Source: Novosphingobium pentaromativorans US6-1 (GTDB lineage: Bacteria > Pseudomonadota > Alphaproteobacteria > Sphingomonadales > Sphingomonadaceae). From it: 64,000 nucleotides of DNA. The stretch is from assembly GCF_000767465.1 (NCBI RefSeq), contig NZ_CP009292.1, positions 434,001-498,000 on the forward strand. Reading direction: 5' to 3'. Each line of letters starts with the position of its first letter. Positions within the stretch are counted from its first letter, which is position 1. Positions 25,337-33,695 of the stretch are shown here, one piece after another. The notes beneath the pieces were generated by a model, which was given only the letters and a program-made list of their open reading frames with translations, searched no databases and was not told where the DNA came from. The translations under genes and the position numbers were made by a program.

Positions 25337-26698
25337 TCAATCTGCAATGGCACCCGCCTCCAATTCACTTTGACGGGCGATTGCGGCGTGGCTGCGGGCA
25401 CGCCCCCTGATCGCGGTCATCAAGGCAGGCACTCCAAATGCCAGTGCGCATCCGGTCATCGCCACCGGCAGTCCATGCCGGTCGGAAATCGCTCCGACGA
25501 GCGGCTGAAGCACTGCAACGCCAACCAAAGTCACACAGAAGAAATAGATAGCGGTGACCTGACCGCGCAGGTGACGCGGCACCGTAAGCGTCAAAGTCGT
25601 CATGGCACCGGTAACCGCGCATGCCATTCCGAGCAAACCGAGGAAATAGAGAATAGCTGCCGCGATCTCACCCGGCGCCTGCGCGAAGCCCGATATGCCG
25701 AAGATGCTAAGAGCCAAGCCGACAATTATCGCATCGAAAGGCAGAGGCATTGCCTTGGCCCCGCGTCGGCCGGAAATCCTGACCGCGAGCAAGGCGCCCA
25801 GTAGAGCGCCGGCCAGGCTGAGCGTTCCTGTGACCTGTCCGGCCCGCGCGACATCCCAATGCCACACGCGTGAGAAGACCGCCACACTCCATGACGCCAG
25901 GTTGCCAAGTGCTGTATAACCGATCCCAGCGACCAAAAGGCAGGAATACGGTCCCAGATTGGCAGCAAGATAGGCTTTCAACCCACTCGCGGGCACCGCA
26001 ATGACGTGATCGCCTTCCCTGCGTGACTGAGCACGACGATCGCGCGACATGAAAAGCAAGGCTGCGGGCAGCAAGCCCACACATGCAGAGATCAGGAAAG
26101 CCTCCTGCCAGACCTCCCGGACACCGACGATCGGAAGTTCCATGCGCGGCATGCCTTCGAGCGCTGCAACGAGGGTACCGCCGCCAGCCATCGCCACGAA
26201 TGCGCCGGTCGTCGAGCCCGTCTGGAAAATGGCGACCGCACGCGTGCGCAAGTTAAGCGGCACCCGATCGGCGATGAGCGAGAGCGCGCAAGGCGACAGA
26301 CACGCCTCTGCCAGTCCCACACCAAGTCGCGAGACGAACAAGAGTGAAAAACCGGAAGCAAATCCCGCCAGCGCTGTCATTGCCGACCAGAAGATCAACG
26401 AGCAGGCCAGCAGAACCATCCGGCTCCAGCGATCGACCATCCACCCGAAAGGAATCGCGAAAATGATGTAGGACGTGGCAAAGGCCGGTCCCATCAGCAG
26501 ACCCAGTTCGAAGTCCGAAAGCTCCAGGCTGTGCTTGATCTTCTCGATCAGCAGCAGGGGCAGCATCCTGTCCACATAGGACAGGATGTGAACAAGTGTC
26601 AGCAGCGCCACTATGCCCCAAGCCGCAGCAATCGTCCCTGGTCGAAGAAGACCGCCCTGCGAAGGCCTGCTGGGGCGGGCAACCATCAACCGGATCAT
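25337..26698 (-). CDS. MFS transporter, spinster-like
   Basis: A 453-residue twelve-helix MFS protein. HILSYVDRMLPLLL in the first helix and FGWMVDRWSR in the first cytoplasmic loop are the common spinster/phthalate-type signatures. Its ATG overlaps the stop of the upstream MFS gene by 4 bases (26695-26698), showing coupled expression of two different carriers. Downstream is the sulfatase after a 90-base gap. Likely imports the desulfated product or exports an intermediate. Substrate cannot be assigned. Confidence 0.88.
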   Translation of the reverse strand: MIRLMVARPSRPSQGGLLRPGTIAAAWGIVALLTLVHILSYVDRMLPLLLIEKIKHSLELSDFELGLLMGPAFATSYIIFAIPFGWMVDRWSRMVLLACSLIFWSAMTALAGFASGFSLLFVSRLGVGLAEACLSPCALSLIADRVPLNLRTRAVAIFQTGSTTGAFVAMAGGGTLVAALEGMPRMELPIVGVREVWQEAFLISACVGLLPAALLFMSRDRRAQSRREGDHVIAVPASGLKAYLAANLGPYSCLLVAGIGYTALGNLASWSVAVFSRVWHWDVARAGQVTGTLSLAGALLGALLAVRISGRRGAKAMPLPFDAIIVGLALSIFGISGFAQAPGEIAAAILYFLGLLGMACAVTGAMTTLTLTVPRHLRGQVTAIYFFCVTLVGVAVLQPLVGAISDRHGLPVAMTGCALAFGVPALMTAIRGRARSHAAIARQSELEAGAIAD

Positions 26699-27957
26699 CG
26701 GGCCGAATTGACCAGCGGATCACCCGCGCCCACCTCGAGCCCCGGCCAGCGCGGGCCTGCCCCGCGCAAGGCGCGGTGGATGAAGATCCACCCTACCGCG
26801 GCGAGGAGCACGAAGACCCCCAGCACCTGAAACGCGGCCGAGTAAGAGCCCAGCACGTCACGCAGAGCCCCCGCGAAGAATGCGCCAAGCCCGGCGCTGT
26901 AGAAAAACGGCTGTGACAGGCCGATCGCACGCGAGAAGAGAAGGTTTCCGAAGCGGGAGCGCAGCATGGCCGGGAAGCAGGGGAACAGAAACGCGTTGGC
27001 GAACGTCATCGCGAACGCTGTTCCGGCGACTACCACCAGCGGCGGCGATGCGGCGATGGACACGATCACGATTGCGACCAGGACAATCGGCACCATCAGA
27101 AGAAAGCGCAGATCGAAACGGTCTGTCGCCATCCCCACGAACGGCGTGCTCACACCGCTCACGATCGTGGCAATCGACAGGATATAGGCGGCCCAGGCCG
27201 GGTCTGCGCCCAGTTCGCCCATCAGGAAAGGCAAATTGAAGAAGAAAGCTGAAGAGATCGCCATCACTCCCACAGCGATGAAAAGTATTCCAATGAATAC
27301 TGGATCACCCAGGATCTGCTTTGCTGGCACGACCACGGCCGGACCGGTCGGTGCATCGTCTTCCCCTTTCGGTTCCGACCTATGAACCGGAGGCACCATG
27401 AACCAGGCGACCGGGGCGCACAGCGCCATCATGCAGGCCATGACAAGGAGAGCCCTGTGCAGGTCCATCGCGCTCCAGAGCACAGCTGCGATTGCCGGCA
27501 TGGCGGCCGCGCCGATCTTCATGCCCAGGCTGACGATCGACACCGGCAAACCGGAAGCAACGAAAGTGCGCACCGCGCGCGACTGGCCGACCATCTGGCT
27601 GGTGAACGAAATCGCAATGCTCCCCGCCACGATATACGCCAGGTAAAAGGCCCATAGGCTGCTTGTCCAAGCCAGGATGGCGAAAGCGACCGCTCCCGAA
27701 ATAGCGCCCAGACACAGGAAAGCGCGCTCCTGAAAGCCCGAAGCGAGCAACCTGCCGACCATCACCCCGTGGAGGCCCGCCACCAGAGTCGCCAGAACAC
27801 CGGCGAGCAGGATCGTGCCGCGCGAAACGTTCATCGTTTCGACCCATTCGACGGCGAACAGCCCATAAGTATTGGATACGGAACCCCCGACCACGACGAG
27901 CAGGAAAGTCGATACCAATACAGCGGTCCATGGCCGAGACGATTCCTGCGCCGTCAT
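26695..27957 (-). CDS. MFS transporter, monocarboxylate-carrier-like
   Basis: A 420-residue MFS protein with an MCT/OFA-like first helix (VSNTYGLFAVEW) and the loop ATDRFDLRF after helix 8. GGAGTGAA precedes the ATG. It is the first gene of the C unit; the 254-base divergent region to the SDR at 28212 holds two palindromes. It resembles the carriers at 864-2123 and 31633-32913 more than its coupled neighbour. An organic acid or aromatic acid is a reasonable cargo. Confidence 0.88.
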   Translation of the reverse strand: MTAQESSRPWTAVLVSTFLLVVVGGSVSNTYGLFAVEWVETMNVSRGTILLAGVLATLVAGLHGVMVGRLLASGFQERAFLCLGAISGAVAFAILAWTSSLWAFYLAYIVAGSIAISFTSQMVGQSRAVRTFVASGLPVSIVSLGMKIGAAAMPAIAAVLWSAMDLHRALLVMACMMALCAPVAWFMVPPVHRSEPKGEDDAPTGPAVVVPAKQILGDPVFIGILFIAVGVMAISSAFFFNLPFLMGELGADPAWAAYILSIATIVSGVSTPFVGMATDRFDLRFLLMVPIVLVAIVIVSIAASPPLVVVAGTAFAMTFANAFLFPCFPAMLRSRFGNLLFSRAIGLSQPFFYSAGLGAFFAGALRDVLGSYSAAFQVLGVFVLLAAVGWIFIHRALRGAGPRWPGLEVGAGDPLVNSAR

Positions 27958-28021
27958 TTCACTCCAATCCCATCGCCTTGCCGCTCTTCACGGTCTTCGA
28001 TTTAATTGCCGTCGTAAAACA

Positions 28022-28038
28022 TTCATTCCCTAAATGAA
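28022..28038. promoter_or_regulatory. Candidate operator dyad TTCATT-N5-AATGAA
   Basis: Perfect 6-base arms with a 5-base centre in the divergent region between the MFS (start 27957) and SDR (start 28212) genes, within an AT-rich patch. It shares TTTCATT with 16180-16186. Regulatory role inferred. Confidence 0.4.
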
Positions 28039-28172
28039 AGCAATAAAGGGTGCCGAGAGTCGGCCAGGCCAACGCATTGGCGCTTTCCCGAAGGTGATCC
28101 CGGGCCTGGCTGCGCGATTAACACTCTTGCAGGGAGGAAAACTTTATTCGATAACGGCAACTACCACAGAGT

Positions 28173-28184
28173 TTGTCCGGACAA
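28173..28184. promoter_or_regulatory. Perfect 12-base palindrome TTGTCCGGACAA
   Basis: A self-complementary 12-mer ending 27 bases before the SDR start at 28212, so it probably overlaps the transcript start or leader. Its sequence is unrelated to the TTTCA sites, so it would be recognised by a different protein if functional. Confidence 0.3.
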
Positions 28185-28211
28185 GCCGGACACCAAGATC
28201 CGGGGAGAGTT

Positions 28212-28943
28212 ATGAGCCAGGTTCTAAAAGGCAAATGTGCCCTGATTACGGGGGCAAGCAGCGGCATCGGCGAAGCGACGGCTCGCAAGCTGGTAGCCGA
28301 AGGGGCAAATGTCGTTCTGTTCGCGCGGCGGGCAGAGCGAATCGAAACGCTCGCAAATGAACTGGGCGAACAAGCCCTGGCAGTCACCGGCAGCGTGACC
28401 AGTCACGCCGATCTGCTGGGTGCGAGCGAACAGGCGTCCAACCGCTTTGGCGGCGTCGACATACTGATCAACAATGCCGGGATCATGCCTTTGTCTGCCC
28501 TTGCAGAACGGCGGGTCGAGGACTGGGACCGCACGATCGACGTGAACATCAAGGGCGTTCTCTACGCAATCGATGCCGTTCTCCCCGGCATGCTTGCTCG
28601 CGAAAGTGGCCATGTGGTCAATATATCTTCGCTGGCCGGCTTGAGCGTCATGCCCAATACGAACGTCTATGCGTGCAGCAAGTTCGCGGTTCGCGCGATC
28701 AGCGACGGCCTTCGGATGGAGAGCGACGGCAAGGTCAGGGTCACGACCATCTACCCTGGTGCAGTCCAGACCGAGCTTGCGGAAACCATCCCTGAATCCG
28801 ACTTGAAGCGGCATCTGCAGGACATGTTCAAGGGCGAGGCAATGTCACCCGCAGCAATTGCCGACGCGATCTTCTATGCCTTGTCGCAACCCCCCTCGGT
28901 CGGCGTCAACGACATCACCATTTCGCCGCCCGGCATGGGCTAG
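28212..28943 (+). CDS. SDR-family oxidoreductase
   Basis: A 243-residue classical SDR of the NADP-binding clan with TGASSGIGEATAR near residues 13-25, NNAG in ILINNAGIMP, the catalytic Ser in NISSLAG and YACSK carrying Tyr and Lys. The short C-terminus with TISPPGMG, rather than the usual VDGG, is typical of the YdfG-like subgroup. The ATG at 28212 has GGGGAGAG upstream; an upstream TTG is not needed. First gene of the D unit. Confidence 0.88.
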   Translation: MSQVLKGKCALITGASSGIGEATARKLVAEGANVVLFARRAERIETLANELGEQALAVTGSVTSHADLLGASEQASNRFGGVDILINNAGIMPLSALAERRVEDWDRTIDVNIKGVLYAIDAVLPGMLARESGHVVNISSLAGLSVMPNTNVYACSKFAVRAISDGLRMESDGKVRVTTIYPGAVQTELAETIPESDLKRHLQDMFKGEAMSPAAIADAIFYALSQPPSVGVNDITISPPGMG

Positions 28944-29136
28944 ATCAACGCGAAACCGATCAGGAAATGACGCGGTTGCCGCAGGATCTTGCCTCAGCAG
29001 ACGCACCTGCATGCCAGGAGGATCTGCAACGGCGAAATTCGACGCCTGCGCACAACGAAAGATAGGCTAGGTTAGGCTTCGGAAACCGGCAACGATCCGG
29101 AAGCACTGATCGAAATCGGTCAAAGGAGAGCATCAT

Positions 29137-29961
29137 ATGGGAAGTCTAACCGGTAAGGTGGCCATCGTCACCGGCGGCGGCAGCGGCCTGGGAGAAGCCA
29201 GCGCCAAACTGATGGCTGCCCAGGGCGCGCGGGTCACGGTCGCCGACATCAACCGGGGCAATGCCGAAAAGGTCGCTGCGGAGATCGTGCAGGCCGACGG
29301 CGAGGCAGTTGCCGCGACTTTCAACCTGCACGAGCCGGAGTCCATTGGCGCCATGGTCAAGGACGCTGCAGCCCATTGGGACGGCGTGGACATCCTCTTC
29401 GCCAATGCGGCAGACCTCGCCCCGGATATAGGAATGCGGGACATCGACGTGGCCACGATGGAAATCGAGGTCTGGGATCGCATCTTTCGCGCCAATGTCC
29501 GCGGCACGATGCTCTGCATCAAAGAGACCCTGCCTTTCATGAAGCAGCGGGGTGCCGGCGCCATCGTCATAACCGGGTCAGCACTGGCTCTCAGAGGCAA
29601 TGCAGCCCAAGTCGGCTATTCTTCCGCCAAGGCGGCGCTGATGCAGCTGTCCCGCTCTGTCGCGACCACGCACGGACCTTCCAACATCCGTTGCAACGTC
29701 GTGCTGCCGGGGCTTACGCTTACAGACTTCGTCAAGAAGTCTGTCGCCCCCCCTTTCCTGGACATGGTCCGCGATGAGACATTGTTGCCACGCCTGACCG
29801 AAGCGAGCGATGTCGCCAACGCGGTAGCATTTCTGGCATCCGACGCAGCGGCCGCCATCACTGGGCAGGCTCTGGTTGTCGACGGCGGCGAATCGATCCA
29901 CTTCCCGGGCATAGGAAAAATGCGCGAGGTTGTTGCCGCTGGACACCTGATGCCGGACTGA
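29137..29961 (+). CDS. SDR-family oxidoreductase
   Basis: A 274-residue classical SDR: TGGGSGLGEAS near residues 12-22, NAAD in place of NNAG, catalytic YSSAKAAL and the closing ITGQALVVDGGE. AAAGGAGAG lies just before the ATG. The 193-base gap from the previous SDR contains no other gene. NAAD is a variant of the structural NNAG segment and does not by itself argue against activity. Likely an alcohol or hydroxyacyl dehydrogenase. Confidence 0.88.
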   Translation: MGSLTGKVAIVTGGGSGLGEASAKLMAAQGARVTVADINRGNAEKVAAEIVQADGEAVAATFNLHEPESIGAMVKDAAAHWDGVDILFANAADLAPDIGMRDIDVATMEIEVWDRIFRANVRGTMLCIKETLPFMKQRGAGAIVITGSALALRGNAAQVGYSSAKAALMQLSRSVATTHGPSNIRCNVVLPGLTLTDFVKKSVAPPFLDMVRDETLLPRLTEASDVANAVAFLASDAAAAITGQALVVDGGESIHFPGIGKMREVVAAGHLMPD

Positions 29962-29967
29962 CGGTGC

Positions 29968-30051
29968 CAAACTGAAGCCAGGGAACCGGAAAAGGGCTGC
30001 CAACCTCAGTTCACGCCTCAGTGCAAAAATCATTTCCTAGGTTTCAGTTTG
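29968..30051. promoter_or_regulatory. Inverted repeat flanking the IclR promoter
   Basis: CAAACTGAAGCC (29968-29979) and, inverted, CAAACTGAAACC (30040-30051) match at 11 of 12 positions, separated by 60 bases just upstream of the IclR-type gene. The right copy overlaps CATTTCCTAGGTTTCAG (30031-30047), which carries ATTTC and TTTCA elements like the other candidate operators. This would suit autoregulation by a regulator binding two sites. Confidence 0.4.
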
Positions 30052-30111
30052 ACTTTTGGCGGCCTGAACGACATTCGAGGTAAAACCATATTCGGACAGC
30101 ACGTTGTGAAC

Positions 30112-30990
30112 ATGAAAAGTCAAGCTGAACCGGCTCGGCGCGCAGGCGGCAAAACACGAGTCAAGAAGGACCAGGGGGTCAATGCCTCCCCCGCCACGCG
30201 GCGGCGGAAGGCGTCGTTGAAAGGCGACGAGGCTGCTTCGCCGGACGAGGACACGCCAACGACCCGCGCGCCCGCGGTAAACCGGGCCGCTGCCATTCTC
30301 CGCTTGCTGGCGCGGAGCGATGCTCCCTTGGGTGTGAATTCGATAGCAAGGCACGTGGGCATCGTTCCAAGTACCTGTCACCATATCATTCGCGCACTTG
30401 AGATCGAGGACCTGATCTCGGTCGATCCCGACGACCGCCGGTGCTCGATCGGCCTGGGCCTGGTCAATCTCGCCCGCCGCGCTCTCAACCAGAACCTGCC
30501 TGAGGCAAACGCGCAATTTGAACTGGACAGCATTGCCGAAGAGTTCAAGCTCACCACATCGCTTACCCGTCTCGACAACCGGCAGCGCATGGTCGTTGTA
30601 GCGGTCGCAGAGCCCGAAGTTCCCTTTGCCATCCGCGTGAACATCGGACAGCGGCTCCCCGTCTGGGCCAGTGCCACCGGCCGCCTGTACGCCAGCACTC
30701 TCGACCTCCCCAACGGCAAACTGCAAAAGCACTTCAATGCAGTGAAATGGGCAGTCCAGCCGACATTCGAAGAATGGCATTCGCAAGTCGAATATGCCCG
30801 CACCAACGGCATCGGCGTGGATCGAGGCTTTTTCGTTCCGGGCATCGAAATTCATGCCGCTGCCGTTCACGAATATGGCCGTATGCAAGGAACCATTGCC
30901 GCCCTGACCACTATCGGCACGCAGGACAAGAACAGGGAGCAGGAACTCCACGAAGCGCTCAGGACGGCAGCGGAACGTCTGTCGACCTGA
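30112..30990 (+). CDS. IclR-family transcriptional regulator
   Basis: A 292-residue protein. After a basic, low-complexity N-terminal tail of about 50 residues comes the IclR winged helix (VNRAAAILRLLARSD then GVNSIARHVGIVPSTCHHI, about residues 55-95). The effector-binding domain includes IGQRLPVWASATGRLYAS and NGIGVDRGFFVPG. The ATG at 30112 has no strong ribosome-binding site; nearby TTG/GTG codons are alternatives. IclR proteins often control aromatic catabolism and sense pathway acids or CoA esters. It is the only regulator inside regions A-F, so control of the surrounding units is likely but inferred. Confidence 0.88.
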   Translation: MKSQAEPARRAGGKTRVKKDQGVNASPATRRRKASLKGDEAASPDEDTPTTRAPAVNRAAAILRLLARSDAPLGVNSIARHVGIVPSTCHHIIRALEIEDLISVDPDDRRCSIGLGLVNLARRALNQNLPEANAQFELDSIAEEFKLTTSLTRLDNRQRMVVVAVAEPEVPFAIRVNIGQRLPVWASATGRLYASTLDLPNGKLQKHFNAVKWAVQPTFEEWHSQVEYARTNGIGVDRGFFVPGIEIHAAAVHEYGRMQGTIAALTTIGTQDKNREQELHEALRTAAERLST

Positions 30991-31008
30991 TCGGGCGGCA
31001 CTCGCCGG

Positions 31009-31515
31009 ATGAGGACTGAACTTCGCATGCAACAGAATGAAAGCCTCGCCAGCGTGGAAGCGCGCATCTCGATTTGCGAGACGCTGTCGGCATGGGCCGA
31101 CTGCCTGGATCGCAACGAATATGACCGTCTTGCCGAAGTCTGGGATGAGGACTGCGTCTGGTCGACTTTCGAGTCGCAGGAGGACCACGACATGGATCGC
31201 CCTGCCATGCGCGGGGCGAACCGTCGCGAATCGATCCTCAAGTTGGGCAAGCTGCTTTCCCGCATCGGCCAGACACATCATCTGATCGCCAATCAGCGCA
31301 TCTCGCTGGATGGCGACACCGCACGCGTGGAGTGCCTGGTGCGGACATTTCACGCACCGAAACCGGACGGACCGCAAGGTTTCTGGGAATCGCTGTCACG
31401 CATGTACGTCACGCTGGCGCGCAAGGATCGCTGGCGCATCACCCGCCAGGACTATGTCGTCCTGATCGGCCTCGGCAGCATGGACATTTTCCGCAAGAAC
31501 ACACCTCGGACATGA
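31009..31515 (+). CDS. NTF2/SnoaL-like protein
   Basis: A 168-residue protein of the NTF2-like superfamily, closest in layout to the dehydratase/ring-hydroxylating-beta type: EARISICETLSAWADCLD as the opening helix pair, DEDCVWSTF, THHLIANQRISLDGDTARVECLV and a final strand before VVLIGLGSMD. Two possible starts, 31009 and 31027; the first is used. It follows the regulator by 18 bases, so co-transcription is likely. Probably binds a small hydrophobic intermediate; isomerase or dehydratase activity is possible, but a binding-only role cannot be excluded. Confidence 0.75.
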   Translation: MRTELRMQQNESLASVEARISICETLSAWADCLDRNEYDRLAEVWDEDCVWSTFESQEDHDMDRPAMRGANRRESILKLGKLLSRIGQTHHLIANQRISLDGDTARVECLVRTFHAPKPDGPQGFWESLSRMYVTLARKDRWRITRQDYVVLIGLGSMDIFRKNTPRT

Positions 31516-31632
31516 CCATTTCGGCAAGGCCAGAAGCAATCGGCCCTGCCGTGCTGCCCGCCAGGCCGGCGATACCCTCGCCTGGCCCAGGATCGACCGC
31601 GCATCCGCCCCGGTCCCCGGGTTTGTAGCAAG

Positions 31633-32913
31633 ATGATGAGCAACAGGCGCTCGCGCAGTTCCGCAGCCCGGCCCTTGTCCACGATGGCCAGTGAACTGCG
31701 CGACGGCTGGGTGGCCTTGCTCGCCGCCTTCACGGGCTTTGCCCTGAGCCCGATGTATCTCATGGTCTATTCGTTCGGTCTGTTCATCGCGCCGCTTTCC
31801 AACGAGTTCAACTGGAGCCGCAGCGAGATGGGGCTTACCTTGACGATTTCAGGCCTGCTGACGGCTCTCGTCTCGCCGCCTGCGGGATGGATCGCGGATC
31901 GGTACGGCACGAGATACATGGTCCCGCTCAGCATGCTCCTCGCCGCCGGCTGCTTTGCCGCGTTCAGTCGCTTCGGCCCGGACGTGCGCTATTTCTGGCT
32001 GGGCTACGCAGTGCTTGGAACGCTTATCGCCGGGTGCAGCACCATGGTATTTACCCGGATCGTCAGCGCGAATTTCACATTCGCAAGAGGAACTGCGCTC
32101 GGTTTGGCCTTCCTTGGCACGGGCGTCTGCGCGATCCTGACTCCGCTGCTTGTCAATGCCGGGATCGAGCGGTTCAGTTGGCGCACGACCTATCTCCTGA
32201 TCGGCATGGTCACAGCTGGCGCCGCCGTGCCAATGGCCATCTTGCTCGCCAGCAATCATCGCATCGATCGGCAAAGGCCGCTCCGCCCATCGTCGCAGGC
32301 AGAAAGCGGCGCCTTGCGACGTGCATTGTCCACCCGCGAATTCTGGTTGCTGGCGACTGCCTGCCTCTGCCTGACAGCTGCGCTCACAGGCATGGTCCCA
32401 CAGTTCGTGCCTATACTCGAGGCAAACGGTATCAGCGCGTCCGGGGCCGCTGCGATTGCCAGCTTCATGGGCGCTGCCGTGGCCGGGGGACGGATGTTCA
32501 GCGGATTTCTGGCCGATCGTTTCTTCGCGCCGCGAGTGGCAGCCCTGTTCGTGGTCGGCGGTACTGCGGGATCCCTTCTTCTGATGACCGGTGCGAGCGA
32601 AGTCGCATGGCTGGCTGCATTGGCTATCGGTCTGGCCTTCGGCGCGGAAATCGACCTCGCTGGCTACATTGCTTCCCGCTATTTCGGGACACGCAACTTC
32701 GGCGTGATATATGGATTTCTGTACATTTTCATCGTGATCGGCTCGAGCGCGAGCCATATGCTCTACGGAGCAATGTACGATCTCACCGGTGGGTATTTTG
32801 CCGCCCTCGTTGCGGCGATTGCCTTGCTTCTCTGTTCGATCGTGTGCTTCCTGGCGATGCCCGGATTTAGCGATCTCGTTCGCGAAGACACTCTGCTCCA
32901 GGAGCAATCATGA
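31633..32913 (+). CDS. MFS transporter, monocarboxylate-carrier-like
   Basis: A 426-residue MFS protein with twelve predicted helices. SFGLFIAPLSNEFNWSRSEM in the first periplasmic loop and GWIADRYGTR in the first cytoplasmic loop are OFA/MCT-like. The next SDR starts inside its stop codon (ATGA, 32910-32913), so the two are coupled. The start codon has only a weak upstream site; a second ATG lies at 31684. Presumably an uptake or efflux carrier for an acidic intermediate. Confidence 0.87.
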   Translation: MMSNRRSRSSAARPLSTMASELRDGWVALLAAFTGFALSPMYLMVYSFGLFIAPLSNEFNWSRSEMGLTLTISGLLTALVSPPAGWIADRYGTRYMVPLSMLLAAGCFAAFSRFGPDVRYFWLGYAVLGTLIAGCSTMVFTRIVSANFTFARGTALGLAFLGTGVCAILTPLLVNAGIERFSWRTTYLLIGMVTAGAAVPMAILLASNHRIDRQRPLRPSSQAESGALRRALSTREFWLLATACLCLTAALTGMVPQFVPILEANGISASGAAAIASFMGAAVAGGRMFSGFLADRFFAPRVAALFVVGGTAGSLLLMTGASEVAWLAALAIGLAFGAEIDLAGYIASRYFGTRNFGVIYGFLYIFIVIGSSASHMLYGAMYDLTGGYFAALVAAIALLLCSIVCFLAMPGFSDLVREDTLLQEQS

Positions 32914-33686
32914 CTCAAAGCAAGGCCTGCTTCCCGCCGAATCTGCTGGCGGGGCGCACCGCTCTGGTCACTGGCGCCGGGCGCGGCAACGGTCGCGCAA
33001 TTGCTGACGCGTTGGGCCGCGCGGGAGCGAAAGTCGTGCTCACCGATGTGGATGGGACTGCCGCCGAGAACAGTGCAGCGAGCATGCGCGACGACGGCAT
33101 TTGCGCGTGGGGCATGGCGCTCGACGTCACATCCAGCGAAGCGTGCTGCGTCGTCGCGGCACAAGTGGAACGCGAAGTCGGCGATATCGGCATCCTGGTC
33201 AACAACGCCGGGATCATCATTCGCGAACCAAGCGATGCCCCCCAGGGCGATGCCAATTTCCGCAGAACCATCGATGTCAATCTCAACGGCACGTTCCATA
33301 TGACCATGGCGTGCCTGCCCTCGCTCAAGCGAACGCGCGGCGCCATCGTCAACATCGCCTCGCTGACCTCGTTCATCGGCCATACGGCGAGTGGTTACGC
33401 TCCCTCGAAGGGCGCAGTCCAGCAACTGACCCGCTCACACGCACTGGAATTCGGTCAATGGGGCATACGCGTCAACGCCGTGGCGCCGGGCGTGATCATC
33501 ACAGACATGACCGCACAGACCCAAGCGAACACCGAAACAAGCAAACGCCTGCTGGAGCGAATTCCCCTCAATCGCCTTGGCGAGCCAGCGGAGATTGCCG
33601 CCCCCGTTGTCTTCCTGGTCTCGGACCTTGCGAGTTACGTAAACGGTGCAACGCTACTGGTCGACGGCGGCTTCATGACAAGCTGA
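32910..33686 (+). CDS. SDR-family oxidoreductase
   Basis: A 258-residue classical SDR: TGAGRGNGRAIADAL with Asn in the place often occupied by Ile or Met, NNAG in LVNNAGIII, the catalytic Ser in NIASLTS, YAPSKGAV, and the closing VNGATLLVDGG. Translationally coupled to the MFS gene. It ends only 9 bases from the stop of the convergent thiolase gene, so the two mRNAs probably overlap at their 3' ends. Confidence 0.88.
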   Translation: MTQSKACFPPNLLAGRTALVTGAGRGNGRAIADALGRAGAKVVLTDVDGTAAENSAASMRDDGICAWGMALDVTSSEACCVVAAQVEREVGDIGILVNNAGIIIREPSDAPQGDANFRRTIDVNLNGTFHMTMACLPSLKRTRGAIVNIASLTSFIGHTASGYAPSKGAVQQLTRSHALEFGQWGIRVNAVAPGVIITDMTAQTQANTETSKRLLERIPLNRLGEPAEIAAPVVFLVSDLASYVNGATLLVDGGFMTS

Positions 33687-33695
33687 TCCGGTCGA

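Noticed and set aside
31849..32907. Charged 352-codon minus-strand frame
   Set aside because: Antisense to an MFS gene whose helices and coupled start are convincing.
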